Source of the DNA: Halomonas jincaotanensis
Lineage (GTDB): Bacteria; Pseudomonadota; Gammaproteobacteria; Pseudomonadales; Halomonadaceae
Direction of reading: 5' to 3'
Length of the DNA: 64,000 nucleotides
NCBI RefSeq assembly: GCF_018448785.1
Contig: NZ_JAHCLU010000001.1
Span: forward strand, 310,001 to 374,000
Of the stretch, positions 17,803 through 26,762 are shown in pieces; the first letter of the stretch is position 1; each line of letters opens with the position of its first letter. Both the position numbers and the translations under genes were made by a program. The notes below the pieces were generated by a model. It had not been told where the DNA came from, searched no databases, and worked only from the letters and a program-made list of their open reading frames with translations.

Positions 17803-18507
17803 GTGCCAACCGCTTCACCGTTGATCATTGCACTCGATTACGCTTCCCTGGACGCGGCTCTGTGCATGGCGGATCGCCTTGATCCGTCGCGTTGCCGCGT
17901 CAAGGTGGGCAAGGAACTCTTTACTCGCAGCGGCCCCGATGTACTTGATGCCCTGCATGGGCGCGGCTTTGAGGTCTTCCTGGACCTGAAGTTTCATGAC
18001 ATTCCCAACACTGTCGCCGGTGCGGTTCAGGCCGCGGCAGAGCAGGGCGTATGGATGGTCAATGTCCACGCCGGGGGCGGCAGACGAATGATGGCGGCAG
18101 CCAGGGAACGGCTCGAGCGGCATGGCCTCTCGACACGCCTGATCGCCGTGACGGTCTTGACCAGCATGGAAGCTGCCGATCTGGAAGAGGTGGGTATCAT
18201 GGCCTCGCCTGCTGAACAGGTTGAGCGTTTAGCACTGCTCGCGCGGGATAGCGGAATGGATGGCGTTGTCTGTTCCGCCCAGGAGTCCGCTCGCCTGAAA
18301 GAGTGCTGCGGTGAGGCGTTTCTGAAGGTGACGCCGGGGATCCGTCCCGCTTTTGCCATTGCCGGTGACCAGCGGCGGGTGGTGACGCCCGCGGCGGCCA
18401 TGGCGGCCGGCAGTACCCACCTGGTGGTGGGGCGTCCGTTGACACAGGCGGAAGACCCCATGGCGGCACTGGTTGCCATCGAGAGCGAGCTGGCGTCTCA
18501 GAGTTAG
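17803..18507 (+). CDS. pyrF: Orotidine 5'-phosphate decarboxylase
   Basis: 234-residue TIM-barrel enzyme making UMP from OMP, the last step of pyrimidine synthesis. I choose the GTG at 17803, since GGGAG lies 9 bp before it; the in-frame ATG at 17785 has no ribosome site. Catalytic block [11 protein letters not shown] (Asp-Lys-Asp), N-terminal LIIALDY and the phosphate loop [12 protein letters not shown] are intact. It converges with lapB, 5 bp apart, as in the lapAB-pyrF neighbourhood of other gammaproteobacteria. Confidence 0.96.
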   Translation: MPTASPLIIALDYASLDAALCMADRLDPSRCRVKVGKELFTRSGPDVLDALHGRGFEVFLDLKFHDIPNTVAGAVQAAAEQGVWMVNVHAGGGRRMMAAARERLERHGLSTRLIAVTVLTSMEAADLEEVGIMASPAEQVERLALLARDSGMDGVVCSAQESARLKECCGEAFLKVTPGIRPAFAIAGDQRRVVTPAAAMAAGSTHLVVGRPLTQAEDPMAALVAIESELASQS

Positions 18508-18512
18508 CGTGC

Positions 18513-19691
18513 CTACTCGCCTTCGATACCTGTGATCGGCTTGGTGCTGCCCCAGCTTCGGCAGCGTGGGCACTGCCAGTGCAGATGGTCTCCGGTGAAA
18601 CCGCAGCGCCGGCAGCGATGCCGTGGCAGTGCCTGCAGCAGCGCATGGGTGTGTTGTTTGAGCAGTACGAGTCGCTCATCGGGTTCACCTTGTCCCTGAT
18701 GCCTGTACAGATCCATCAGGTAGTCGACTCCGCTCAGATTGGGTTCCCGATTGAGCTGAGCGCTCACCAACTCGATTGCGGCAGGCAGCCCGTCGCGCTG
18801 GCGAAGGGCCTCGGCGAGCATGATGATCACGCTGGTGTAGGGGGTTTTCTCCAGCAACTCCTGCAAACAGGCGATCAGCCCGTCTTCATCGTCGATCAGT
18901 CGGTAGGCTTGCGCTAGATGAGGAAGAATCGTCGGCGTGAACGCGGGGTCCTGCTCGGGGATCCGCTTGAGCAGGCGAATTTCCTTCTTGTAATGAGCGG
19001 TGTCGTGTTCCAGGCCAGCCAGTAATAGATTGGCGCGTACACAGTGCTCATCCGTGGCGAGGGCTTGGCGCAGGTGCTTGCGAGCCGGGCCGGGACTGGC
19101 GGTATGGCGCTCCCGGTCGGCCAGCTCGCAAAGCCAATGAGCAGCGGCTCGACGCAGGTCCTCGTCGCGGTGCAGCAGGGGCTGCGCGGCATCGAGCGCC
19201 TCCTTCCACTCTCCCTCGCGTTCGAGCAGATCGGCGAGCAGATGCCTGGCCGAGAGACGGAGCTCCTCATCTGTCGTGTCGCGGACCAAATGCTTGAGAA
19301 GGCGCTCGGCGCGGTCGAGTAGCCCCAGCTTGAGAAAGTCACGTGAGAGCTCGAGTTGTACTCGGTCGCTCTGCGGGCTGGTCAGGGCAGGGCGGGCGAG
19401 CAGGTTCTGGTGGATTTTCACCGCTCTATCTGCTTCGCCGCGGGTGCGAAAAAGGTTGCCCAGCGTAATGTGGGTCTCGATGGTCTCGCTGTTCACCTCG
19501 AGCGCGGCCACGAAGGTTTCGATGGCGCGATCCTGCTGGTCATTGAGCAGGTAGTTCAGGCCCGTGAAGTAGTCCTTGGCCAAGGTAGGGGAGACGGGTG
19601 TCGTGGTGGGGTCGCTGCGTTTGCGGCGGCCGAGCCACCAACCGATGGCGACCGCTGCCAACAACAGGGTCAGCAGCAGAGGGTCAGCCAT
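18513..19691 (-). CDS. lapB: Lipopolysaccharide assembly protein LapB
   Basis: 392-residue membrane-anchored TPR protein that tunes LPS synthesis by delivering LpxC to FtsH. An N-terminal anchor (PLLLTLLLAAVAIGWWLG) is followed by FTGLNYLLNDQQDRAIETF, the LapB-specific first TPR, several further TPRs, and a C-terminal rubredoxin-like metal knuckle with two C-x-x-C pairs (CRRC and CPRC). The start codon directly abuts the lapA stop, and both are read from ihfB downward. Confidence 0.95.
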   Translation of the reverse strand: MADPLLLTLLLAAVAIGWWLGRRKRSDPTTTPVSPTLAKDYFTGLNYLLNDQQDRAIETFVAALEVNSETIETHITLGNLFRTRGEADRAVKIHQNLLARPALTSPQSDRVQLELSRDFLKLGLLDRAERLLKHLVRDTTDEELRLSARHLLADLLEREGEWKEALDAAQPLLHRDEDLRRAAAHWLCELADRERHTASPGPARKHLRQALATDEHCVRANLLLAGLEHDTAHYKKEIRLLKRIPEQDPAFTPTILPHLAQAYRLIDDEDGLIACLQELLEKTPYTSVIIMLAEALRQRDGLPAAIELVSAQLNREPNLSGVDYLMDLYRHQGQGEPDERLVLLKQHTHALLQALPRHRCRRCGFTGDHLHWQCPRCRSWGSTKPITGIEGE

Positions 19692-19997
19692 TCAGGGGAG
19701 TTCCTTCATCTCCTGGACACGCAGGCGGTCGAGTTCCTTGCGCTGTTGCTGGTTGTGGCGCTGGGCGCGGGTCAGCAAGGCGCGCAGGCGCAAGTAGACT
19801 CCGCTCATGGCGACCATGCCGAGCAGGACGCCGACAGTCAGCGATGCCAATAACCAGACGGACAGTGACGCTTCGGGCAACTCGAGCCAGATCAGATTAA
19901 GCGGCAGAGCCTGCTGATTATTGACAGAGAACAGGATGCCAACCAGCAGTACCGCCAGCAGGATGATGGCCAGGATCAGGCCTTTGAGCCAACGCAT
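19692..19997 (-). CDS. lapA: Lipopolysaccharide assembly protein LapA
   Basis: 101-residue inner-membrane protein with two helices (about 4-26 and 45-68) and a charged, coiled-coil-like C-terminus rich in Gln and Arg. The ATG at 19997 with GAGGG upstream gives MRWLKGLILAI, the usual LapA start, and is preferred over the longer frame. The inter-helix segment SVNNQQALPLNLIWLELPEASLS-type is the family mark. Works with LapB in LPS assembly. Confidence 0.9.
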   Translation of the reverse strand: MRWLKGLILAIILLAVLLVGILFSVNNQQALPLNLIWLELPEASLSVWLLASLTVGVLLGMVAMSGVYLRLRALLTRAQRHNQQQRKELDRLRVQEMKELP

Positions 19998-20066
19998 GAG
20001 CGAGTTCCCTCTAGTGGATGTCGAAGTGACGATGAAAACCGGAACATCGAAGGTCAAGAAAAGCGC

Positions 20067-20363
20067 TCAGTAACCGAGGGCACGACTGGCGTCTACCTGT
20101 TCGCGCAATTCCTTGCCGGGTTTGAAGTGTGGCACGAACTTGCCATCCAGTGCGACCGGTTCGCCGGTCTTGGGATTGCGGCCCACGCGTGGTTCCCGGT
20201 AGTGAAGCGAAAAACTGCCGAAACCACGTATCTCGACCCGGCCGCCGTCCGAAAGGGCGTCAGTGATATCGTCGAGAATCAGCCGAACCGCCGACTCGAC
20301 TTCCTTGACCGACAGCTCCGGCTGTCGCATTGCGATCTGCTCGATCAACTCGGACTTGGTCAT
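20067..20363 (-). CDS. ihfB: Integration host factor subunit beta
   Basis: 98-residue DNA-bending protein that pairs with IhfA. The ATG at 20363 (GGAGAGAGG before it) gives [11 protein letters not shown], the usual start; the longer frame is not needed. The DNA-binding arm [14 protein letters not shown] and [13 protein letters not shown] are canonical. It heads ihfB-lapA-lapB. rpsA, normally just upstream, is absent and a plus-strand gene lies there instead. Confidence 0.96.
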   Translation of the reverse strand: MTKSELIEQIAMRQPELSVKEVESAVRLILDDITDALSDGGRVEIRGFGSFSLHYREPRVGRNPKTGEPVALDGKFVPHFKPGKELREQVDASRALGY

Positions 20364-20393
20364 CGCCTCTCTCCATGCAGTCTTGCCTGGGGG

Positions 20394-20423
20394 GTTATCG
20401 ATCCCGGCGTTGTTGTTTGTCAA
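20394..20423 (-). promoter_or_regulatory. Candidate sigma70 promoter of ihfB-lapAB
   Basis: On the minus strand TTGACA (20423-20418), 18 bp, GATAAC (20399-20394), about 30 bp before the ihfB start. Since rpsA is not upstream here, the operon needs a promoter of its own at this place. Confidence 0.5.
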
Positions 20424-20566
20424 ATCATACTGCGCAACTCTCGATAAAACAACGAACTACGTTCATGATAGGGCAAAAATCCCGGAAGATCGCGTTGGCG
20501 TGCTGCCCCGGTCGCCAGGGCTCGGGTATACTGCGCCTTCATTTCCCTTGGCACTCGAGGTCGACG

Positions 20567-20860
20567 TTGAGCGAACAAGCACACGAGGATACGGCCCAGC
20601 GCAAACGCCTCTACTGGCATTCCCGCCGCGGCATGTGGGAGTTGGACCTTTTGCTGATTCCCTTTCTTGAACATCGCTACGATGCGCTCGATGAGCCAGA
20701 CCAAGCGGCCTTCCGCACCCTGATCGATGAAGAGGATCAGGACCTTTTCGCTTGGTTGATGCGCCGTGAGTGGCCGGAAGCGCCGGCCATTCGTCGTATC
20801 GTGAAGATGATCGTTGAATATGCCGAAGACGCCGACAACGTTGTGCATCGTCCCGTCTAA
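20567..20860 (+). CDS. sdhE: FAD assembly factor SdhE
   Basis: 97-residue protein that helps attach FAD covalently to succinate dehydrogenase. It starts with TTG at 20567 (GAGG 6 bp upstream), as no ATG fits. The signature RGMWELDLLL (R-G-x-x-E) needed for flavinylation is present near residue 19, followed by a helical bundle with DEEDQDLFAWLM. It overlaps the next gene by 41 bp, the common sdhE-ygfX pairing. Confidence 0.92.
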   Translation: MSEQAHEDTAQRKRLYWHSRRGMWELDLLLIPFLEHRYDALDEPDQAAFRTLIDEEDQDLFAWLMRREWPEAPAIRRIVKMIVEYAEDADNVVHRPV

Positions 20861-21218
20861 GATAGCGCTGGCCGTGCATGTCGGGCTGTGTATCGGGGTG
20901 GTCGGCCTGATGGGATGGTGGTCGCCACCATGGCTTGCGCTGCTCGCCTTCATAGTGCTTAGCGTTGTGCTCGTACAATGGCGCGCCGCCCGCCCCCGGG
21001 GCGAATTGCGCGCTATACCCCAGGCCATTGGTGAAACCAGGTGGAGCTGGCGCGACGATCCGGCGGCGGCCTGGCAGGAAGTCACGCTAAATTGCGACTA
21101 TCTGGGTCCCTGGCTGATCGGCCTCGAGCTTGATGGTCAACGGCTCTGGCTCTGGCCGGATAGTTGCGATGCGCCATTGCGTCGCTCGCTTCGTCGCGAG
21201 CTCGTTACGCTTCCCTGA
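20820..21218 (+). CDS. YgfX/CptA-like membrane protein
   Basis: 132 residues from the ATG at 20820 inside the sdhE 3' end. Two adjacent hydrophobic helices near the N-terminus (about 10-50) are followed by a soluble beta-rich domain with WLIGLELDGQRLWLWPDSCD, the pattern of YgfX. In E. coli this protein was described as part of a toxin-like pair with SdhE's gene, though that role is disputed. Assignment rests on position and topology more than on identity. Confidence 0.75.
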   Translation: MPKTPTTLCIVPSKIALAVHVGLCIGVVGLMGWWSPPWLALLAFIVLSVVLVQWRAARPRGELRAIPQAIGETRWSWRDDPAAAWQEVTLNCDYLGPWLIGLELDGQRLWLWPDSCDAPLRRSLRRELVTLP

Positions 21219-21224
21219 AGCCGT

Positions 21225-22826
21225 TCACTCGAGAGCGGTGTCGTCAGCGTCCAGCCTGATGCGTGAGGGCAGCGGCGCGGCGACACCATGGGTCGGATGG
21301 TCCGGATTGAAATGCAACCCACGCGACTCGCGTCGCGACTGCGCGCTCCGAACGGTGAGCCTGGCCAGGCGCACGGCATTCCACAGGCTGACCAGTTCGG
21401 CCGAGGGCGCGGCACCCTCGCGCAGCGGTGTCAGCTCGGCCTGTTGGCGTGCGAGGCGCTCGGCGGCATCGCTGAGTCCTTCGTCTCTGCGTACGATCGC
21501 GACGTTGGTGCTCATGAGCACGCGCAGTTTCTCAAGGTGTTGCTTGATCAGCTGGGGTGATGCCGGCTCGCTGCCCCAATCTGTATGCTGAAGTTTTGCC
21601 GTTGAGAATGATGATGGGTGTGCCAGATGCCATGCGCAGCTACGGGCGAAGACCAGGCACTCCAGCAGGGAATTGCTGGCCATGCGATTGGCACCATGCA
21701 GGCCGGTACAGGCGACTTCGCCGATGGCGAAGAGGTGGGGCACGTTGCTCGCGCCTTCCAGGTCGGTCGCGATACCGCCGCAGCTGTAATGGGCCGCCGG
21801 CACCACCGGGATCGGGGTTTCAGTGATATCCAGGCCGCGCGCGGCGCAGTGGGCATGGATGGTGGGGAAGTGATGGCGGATGGCCTTGTCGCCCAGGTGG
21901 CGAATGTCCAGGGTGACATGGTCGCTGCCGGTGCGTTGCATCTCGGCATCGATGGCCCTGGCGACGATATCCCGAGGCGCCAGTTCGGCCCGGAAATCCA
22001 CGGTCGGCATGAAGCGCTCTGCATGGACATTGAGCAGCAGGCCACCTTCACCGCGAACAGCCTCGCTGATCAGGAAGGGCGGCCCCTCGGGATCGTAGAA
22101 GCAGGTGGGATGAAATTGCTGAAACTCCAGGTTCATCAGCTCGGCGCCGAGGTCGGCGGCCATCATCATGCCCTCGCCGCTGGCCGGGCAGGGACTGGTG
22201 GTGTGGCGGTAGAGTCCGCTGGCCCCGCCCGTGGCAAGGACGGTGTCGTGTGCGCGTTGTTCGCTCGGGTGCCCCTGCCGATCCAGGCAGTACGCCCCGC
22301 GGCAGTGCCCGGCCTGGTCACCGATCAAGGCGATCGCGGTGAGGTCATCGCGAAGGGTGATGGCCGGGTGCGAGCGCACATGGGCGAGCAGGGTGTCGAC
22401 CACGGCGCGACCGGTGGCGTCGTCGGCATGAATGATGCGTCGCACGCCATGGCCGCCTTCGCGGGTCAGGTGATAGGGGTAACTGGCCCCAGGGCTATCG
22501 TCCGGGGTGAAGGGTACGCCGAGGGCGAGAAGCCACTCGATGGCCGCAGGGCCCTGTTCCACGGTAAAGCGCACTGCACCTTCGTCGCAGAGACCGTCCC
22601 CGGCGACCAGGGTGTCGGCGACATGGGCCTCTATGTCGTCCTGAGGCGACAGGACCGCGGCGATGCCGCCCTGTGCCCAGCGGCTCGCTCCTTGATCATC
22701 GCTTGACGGACGCAGAAGAGTCACCGTGCGCTGATCGGCAATTTCCAGGGCCAGCACCAGCCCGGCAACACCGCCGCCGATGACCAGAACATCGTGTTCG
22801 CTTTCTGACTGAAGATGTGACGCCAT
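21225..22826 (-). CDS. nadB: L-aspartate oxidase
   Basis: 533-residue FAD enzyme that oxidises aspartate to iminoaspartate, first step of NAD synthesis. ATG at 22826 (GAGG upstream) is chosen over the longer frame. FAD motif VIGGGVAGLVLAL near 14, substrate region QGGIAAVL, and the block HYSCGGIATDLEGASNVPHLFAIGE are diagnostic, as is the C-terminal helical domain. Converges with the sdhE pair, 6 bp apart. Confidence 0.95.
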   Translation of the reverse strand: MASHLQSESEHDVLVIGGGVAGLVLALEIADQRTVTLLRPSSDDQGASRWAQGGIAAVLSPQDDIEAHVADTLVAGDGLCDEGAVRFTVEQGPAAIEWLLALGVPFTPDDSPGASYPYHLTREGGHGVRRIIHADDATGRAVVDTLLAHVRSHPAITLRDDLTAIALIGDQAGHCRGAYCLDRQGHPSEQRAHDTVLATGGASGLYRHTTSPCPASGEGMMMAADLGAELMNLEFQQFHPTCFYDPEGPPFLISEAVRGEGGLLLNVHAERFMPTVDFRAELAPRDIVARAIDAEMQRTGSDHVTLDIRHLGDKAIRHHFPTIHAHCAARGLDITETPIPVVPAAHYSCGGIATDLEGASNVPHLFAIGEVACTGLHGANRMASNSLLECLVFARSCAWHLAHPSSFSTAKLQHTDWGSEPASPQLIKQHLEKLRVLMSTNVAIVRRDEGLSDAAERLARQQAELTPLREGAAPSAELVSLWNAVRLARLTVRSAQSRRESRGLHFNPDHPTHGVAAPLPSRIRLDADDTALE

Positions 22827-22908
22827 GGCTAACCTCGCCGGCACCTCACGGGTGTCGCTGGGGAGTGTCTTGAGTGACGACGAAAGCGGGTGGCAAGTCA
22901 GGAGAGAT

Positions 22909-22995
22909 TGGTGCCCGGAGCCGGACTTGAACCGGCACGGTGTTGCCACCGAGGGATTTTAAGTCCCTTGCGTCTACCAATTTCGCCATCCGGGC
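22909..22995 (-). tRNA. tRNA-Leu (anticodon UAA)
   Basis: 87 nt including encoded CCA. Minus strand starts GCCCGGATGGCGAAATTGG; anticodon loop ACTTAAAAT gives UAA, a long variable arm is present (class II), T-loop GGTTCAAGTCC. Acceptor GCCCGGA pairs with TCCGGGC. Third of a tRNA-Gly-Cys-Leu array. Confidence 0.97.
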
Positions 22996-23027
22996 GGTAC
23001 GGGATCAAGCGGGAAATCGGGGAAAAG

Positions 23028-23101
23028 TGGAGGCTGGAGTCGGAATCGAACCGGCGTACACGGAGTTGCAGTCCGCTGCATAACCACTCTGCCATCCAGC
23101 C
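23028..23101 (-). tRNA. tRNA-Cys (anticodon GCA)
   Basis: 74 nt including CCA. Minus strand begins GGCTGGATGGCAGAGTGG; anticodon loop ACTGCAACT gives GCA; T-loop GGTTCGATTCC. Acceptor GGCTGGA pairs with TCCAGCC. Confidence 0.97.
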
Positions 23102-23139
23102 TCGTCGAGTCGTGTCCTGTCGGTGATTGTGACAGGAAA

Positions 23140-23214
23140 TGGAGCGGGAAAGGAGATTCGAACTCCCGACCCTCGCCTTGGCAAGGCGATGCTCTACCAC
23201 TGAGCTATTCCCGC
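23140..23214 (-). tRNA. tRNA-Gly (anticodon GCC)
   Basis: 75 nt including CCA. Minus strand begins GCGGGAATAGCTCAGTGG; anticodon loop CTTGCCAAG gives GCC; T-loop AGTTCGAATCT. First tRNA of the array, directly behind a consensus promoter. Confidence 0.97.
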
Positions 23215-23229
23215 TCGACTCGAGAGCGA

Positions 23230-23257
23230 ATTATAAGGATAAGTCGGTGACTGTCAA
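23230..23257 (-). promoter_or_regulatory. Consensus sigma70 promoter of the tRNA-Gly-Cys-Leu array
   Basis: On the minus strand TTGACA (23257-23252), 16 bp, TATAAT (23235-23230): both hexamers are perfect. The tRNA-Gly 5' end is 15 bp further down. The -35 starts 11 bp after the pgsA stop. Confidence 0.9.
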
Positions 23258-23267
23258 ACGCTTTTGG

Positions 23268-23816
23268 TTACATCGAGCGGCTCAAGTGCGGCCAGGCGGC
23301 GCGTAGATAGGCATACATCGACCAGAGCGTCAGCACTGCCGCCACGTAAAGCGTCACCACGCCCATGAGGGCCAGCAGGTGACCGGGGGGGAACGCCAGC
23401 AGCACTAGTATCGCGATCATCTGCAAGGCGGTCTTGATCTTGCCGATCCACGAAACGGCGATCATGCCGCGCTTGCCCATTTCCGCCATCCATTCGCGCA
23501 GCGCCGAGATGACGATCTCACGACCGATGATCACCAAGGCCGGTAGCGTCAACCATAATGTATCGAAGCGTTCAATCAACAGTGCCAGCGCAACGGCGAC
23601 CATCAGCTTGTCGGCAACCGGATCGAGAAAAGCCCCGAACGGCGTGGCCTGATCCCAGCGTCTGGCCAGGTAACCGTCGAGCCAGTCGGTCACGGCGGCC
23701 AATCCGAACAGAAACGCTGCCAGCGGCATGCTCCAGGCAAAAGGCAGATAGAAGAGCACCACCAGTAACGGTATGAAGATAATGCGGGCGAGCGTCAGGA
23801 GGTTGGGTATGTTCAT
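23268..23816 (-). CDS. pgsA: CDP-diacylglycerol-glycerol-3-phosphate 3-phosphatidyltransferase
   Basis: 182-residue inner-membrane enzyme making phosphatidylglycerol phosphate from CDP-diacylglycerol. The ATG at 23816 gives [12 protein letters not shown], the standard PgsA start. The CDP-alcohol phosphotransferase motif D-G-x2-A-R-x8-G-x3-D-x3-D is complete: [27 protein letters not shown]. Follows uvrC, as in other gammaproteobacteria (uvrY-uvrC-pgsA). Confidence 0.96.
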   Translation of the reverse strand: MNIPNLLTLARIIFIPLLVVLFYLPFAWSMPLAAFLFGLAAVTDWLDGYLARRWDQATPFGAFLDPVADKLMVAVALALLIERFDTLWLTLPALVIIGREIVISALREWMAEMGKRGMIAVSWIGKIKTALQMIAILVLLAFPPGHLLALMGVVTLYVAAVLTLWSMYAYLRAAWPHLSRSM

Positions 23817-23887
23817 TACGTGATGCTGTCCTTGCCGTGAGGATGGCGCCTGAAGCGGCGTAGTCATTCTATCCGGCTCGGGCGTTA

Positions 23888-25702
23888 TCATCCATGCAAG
23901 GCGCGATGAATTGCGTCGGCCATGGTGGCGCTGATGCCGGGTACCTTGGCGAGTTCGTCTCGGCTAGCTTGTTTCACCCCATGCAGGCCACCGAAGAAGC
24001 GCAGCAACTCGCGCCGCCGCCGCGGCCCCACACCGGGAATCTCCTGCAGGGTGGACGTGCGGCGTGTCTTGTCGCGTCGCGCCCGATGGCCGGCGATGGC
24101 GAAGCGATGCGATTCGTCGCGAATGTGCTGGATCAGGTGCAGCGCCGGCGAGGCGCCTTCCAGGTCCAGGCTGTTATCGACCGTCTCGACGTACAGCGTC
24201 TCCAGGCCCGCCTTGCGCGTGGTGCCCTTGGCGACGCCGAGCAGGGCCACCCCCGTGACGCCGAGTTCGGCGAAAACCTCGCGGGCCATGTTGAGCTGTC
24301 CCTTGCCGCCGTCGACGATCAGGATGTCGGGGCGCTCCCCCTCGCCATCGGCCAGCCGCTTGAAGCGACGAATCAGCACCTGACGCATGGCGGCGTAGTC
24401 GTCGCCAGCGGCCACACCCTCTATGTTGAAGCGTCGGTAATCGGATTTGCGCGGCCCGTTCGCGTCGAACACCACGCAGGAAGCCACGGTGGCTTCCCCG
24501 TGGCTGTGGCTGATGTCGTAGCACTCCAGGCGGCGGGGCAGGTCTTCCAGGGACAGGGTGTCGCGCAACGCCTCGAAGCGCTTCGCGAGTTGGGTCTGGT
24601 TGGCCAGCTGGCCGGCGAGCTGCTGCTCGGCATTGGTGCGGGCCAGTTCACGCCATTGGGCGCGATGGCCGCGTACCTGGTCGGTGAAGCGGATACGCTT
24701 TCCCGCACGCTCGCTCAAGGCACTGGCGATCAGGCTGGCATCCGGCACCGGATGGCTGACGATCACTTCGCCGGGAATCTCGCGTGCCTGCCCCAGATAG
24801 AATTGACTGACGAAATCACCGAGCAGGGCATCCTCGGGGAGATCCAGGCCATTGGCAGGGGCATGGTGCCGCGCGCCCAATAAACGACCCTGGCGCATGG
24901 TAAGTACCGAGATGCACAGCGCGCCAGGGCGGCTTGCCAATGCAAAGACGTCGGCGTCGCCGCCAGCCGTATCAACGAACTGGCGTTGCTGAAGCTGACG
25001 CAGTTGTTGAATCTGGTCACGCAGGCGTGCCGCGTCCTCAAACGCAAGCGCTTCGCTGGCCGCTTCCATCTCGCGAGTCAACTCCTGGGTGACTTGCTCG
25101 CTCTTGCCTTCCAGGCACTGCACGGCGTACTCCAGATCGCGGCGATAGTCGTCCTGGTCGATATAATCCACGCAAGGCGCACTGCAGCGCTGGATCTGGT
25201 ACTGCAGGCAGGGCCTTGTGCGGTGGGCGAAGACACTGTCCTCACAGTTGCGGATGCGAAAGATTCGCTGCATCAACGAGAGGCTTTCACGCACCGCGCC
25301 GCTGCTGGGATAGGGCCCCAGGTAGCGGCCATCGTCGCCACGGGTGCGGGCACGCTTGTATTCCAGTGCCGGATACGGGTGACGGTCGGTCACGAAGACG
25401 AAGGGATAGGATTTATCGTCGCGCAGCAGGATATTGTAAGGCGGGCGCAGTTCCTTGATTAAGGTCTGCTCCAGCAGCAGCGCCTCGGTTTCGCTGTTGG
25501 TGACCGTGACCTGAACGTCATGGATTCGCCCCACCAGCGCCTGAGTCTTGGTGTTCAGCGCGCCGCGAAAATAGCTCGCCAGGCGAGCTCTTAGCCGCCG
25601 CGCCTTGCCGACGTAGAGGGTGTCGCCCTGCTCATCGAGCATGCGATAGACACCAGGAGACTCGCTGACGTTGGCGAGAAATTGTCGGGAATCGAAGCTC
25701 AT
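23888..25702 (-). CDS. uvrC: Excinuclease ABC subunit C
   Basis: 604-residue nuclease that makes both incisions in nucleotide excision repair with UvrAB. Start ATG at 25702 (GGGAG before it). Domains in order: GIY-YIG nuclease at the N-terminus ([21 protein letters not shown]), a Cys-bearing segment, the UVR/UvrB-binding helix at about 205-235, the RNase H-like domain ([22 protein letters not shown]) and the C-terminal double HhH ([28 protein letters not shown]). Intact. Confidence 0.97.
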   Translation of the reverse strand: MSFDSRQFLANVSESPGVYRMLDEQGDTLYVGKARRLRARLASYFRGALNTKTQALVGRIHDVQVTVTNSETEALLLEQTLIKELRPPYNILLRDDKSYPFVFVTDRHPYPALEYKRARTRGDDGRYLGPYPSSGAVRESLSLMQRIFRIRNCEDSVFAHRTRPCLQYQIQRCSAPCVDYIDQDDYRRDLEYAVQCLEGKSEQVTQELTREMEAASEALAFEDAARLRDQIQQLRQLQQRQFVDTAGGDADVFALASRPGALCISVLTMRQGRLLGARHHAPANGLDLPEDALLGDFVSQFYLGQAREIPGEVIVSHPVPDASLIASALSERAGKRIRFTDQVRGHRAQWRELARTNAEQQLAGQLANQTQLAKRFEALRDTLSLEDLPRRLECYDISHSHGEATVASCVVFDANGPRKSDYRRFNIEGVAAGDDYAAMRQVLIRRFKRLADGEGERPDILIVDGGKGQLNMAREVFAELGVTGVALLGVAKGTTRKAGLETLYVETVDNSLDLEGASPALHLIQHIRDESHRFAIAGHRARRDKTRRTSTLQEIPGVGPRRRRELLRFFGGLHGVKQASRDELAKVPGISATMADAIHRALHG

Positions 25703-25766
25703 GCAGCCCAAAAGCTCCCAGTCAACGGGAGCCACATTCTAGCAGATCGCCCCGAGTCGTGTGCCG

Positions 25767-26414
25767 TCAGTCGGCGCTGGCAAAGCCATCCACCAGGCCA
25801 TGCCGCAACCCCAGGTGGGTGAGCTCCACATCGGAGTTGACGCTGAGCTTTTCGAAGATCCGGTAGCGGTAGGTGTTGACCGTCTTGGGACTGAGAAACA
25901 GACGATCGGAAATCTCGGCGACTTTCTGGCAATTGACGATCATCATCGCGACCTGCAGCTCACGATGGGAAAGTCCGTCGAAGGGGTTTGACGGGGCGTC
26001 GATGCGTGACAGCACAAGGCGTTGGGCGATCTCGGGACTGATATAGCGATGGCCGGTAAAGATACGCCGGATGGCGGTGACCATCTCGTTATGCTGCGAG
26101 CCCTTGCTGATCAAGCCGAAGGCGCCCGCATCGAGCAGACGCTGGGCGAAGGTCTCCTCGAGAAAGGCGGTCAGCACCAGCACCCGGCTGTCGTTGTCGC
26201 CGCGATTGATCTTGCGAGTGGCCTCGAGGCCACCGATACCCGGCATGCGAATGTCCATCAGGACGACATCGGGATTTAACTCGCGTGTCTGGGCAATAGC
26301 ATCTTCGCCATCCACCGCTTCACCGATCACGCTGATGTCCTCTTCGGCATTCAGCAGGTGAGCGATGCTGGTCCTGACCAGATGATGGTCATCGGCAACG
26401 AGAACCCGAATCAA
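25767..26414 (-). CDS. gacA: Response regulator GacA/UvrY
   Basis: 215-residue LuxR-type response regulator, the output of the GacS/BarA kinase, which drives small RNAs of the Csr/Rsm system. It starts with TTG at 26414 (GAGGAG 7 bp upstream); no ATG fits the conserved beginning IRVLVADDHHLVR. Receiver: acidic pair DD near 8, phospho-Asp in VVLMDIRMPGIGG (about 54), Lys in LISKGS. C-terminal HTH: LSHRELQVAMMIVNCQ and LFLSPKTVNTYRYRIFEKL. Sits upstream of uvrC as usual. Confidence 0.95.
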   Translation of the reverse strand: MIRVLVADDHHLVRTSIAHLLNAEEDISVIGEAVDGEDAIAQTRELNPDVVLMDIRMPGIGGLEATRKINRGDNDSRVLVLTAFLEETFAQRLLDAGAFGLISKGSQHNEMVTAIRRIFTGHRYISPEIAQRLVLSRIDAPSNPFDGLSHRELQVAMMIVNCQKVAEISDRLFLSPKTVNTYRYRIFEKLSVNSDVELTHLGLRHGLVDGFASAD

Positions 26415-26553
26415 GGCGCATCTCCTCAACAAAGCGTAGAGCGAGTCATCGGCAAATCGCCAACGATGGTGTCGTTTTGTCTGCCAAGAGTGACACAAGA
26501 TGCCCCTAAGGGGAATTCGCCATGAGCCTGTAATGATTCCTGCCCTCTGGCGG

Positions 26554-26582
26554 TTGACGTGAATGGGCTGCATGCATAGAAT
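26554..26582 (+). promoter_or_regulatory. Sigma70 promoter of tRNA-Ala
   Basis: TTGACG at 26554-26559, 17 bp, TAGAAT at 26577-26582; expected start near 26589 and tRNA 5' end at 26614. Confidence 0.8.
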
Positions 26583-26613
26583 ACGCCTCGTTCTCGCCAA
26601 TGCGGAACCATGT

Positions 26614-26689
26614 GGGGCCTTAGCTCAGCTGGGAGAGCGCAACACTGGCAGTGTTGAGGTCAGCGGTTCGATCCCGCTAGGCTCCACCA
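26614..26689 (+). tRNA. tRNA-Ala (anticodon GGC)
   Basis: 76 nt including CCA. Begins GGGGCCTTAGCTCAGCTGGG; anticodon loop ACTGGCAGT gives GGC; T-loop GGTTCGATCCC; the acceptor stem has a G-U pair at position 3 (3:70), the identity mark of tRNA-Ala. Single tRNA with own promoter and terminator. Confidence 0.97.
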
Positions 26690-26699
26690 AGATTGATAA

Positions 26700-26737
26700 A
26701 AAAGCCGCACGGGGCTTAACCCCAGGCGGCTTTTTTT
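26700..26737. terminator. Bidirectional terminator after tRNA-Ala and the aldehyde dehydrogenase
   Basis: GCCGC...GCGGC encloses an inner GGGG/CCCC stem; T7 follows on the plus strand (26731-26737) and a run of A precedes (26696-26703), so the minus strand also ends in a T-run. Serves tRNA-Ala (plus) and the operon ending at 26763 (minus). Confidence 0.9.
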
Positions 26738-26762
26738 GGTCATGGTTCTCGCACGCTCACCT

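Noticed and set aside
22909..23214. tRNA cluster as an integration site of a mobile element
   Set aside because: No integrase, no repeated tRNA 3' end and no change in composition around the three tRNAs; the flanking genes are housekeeping.
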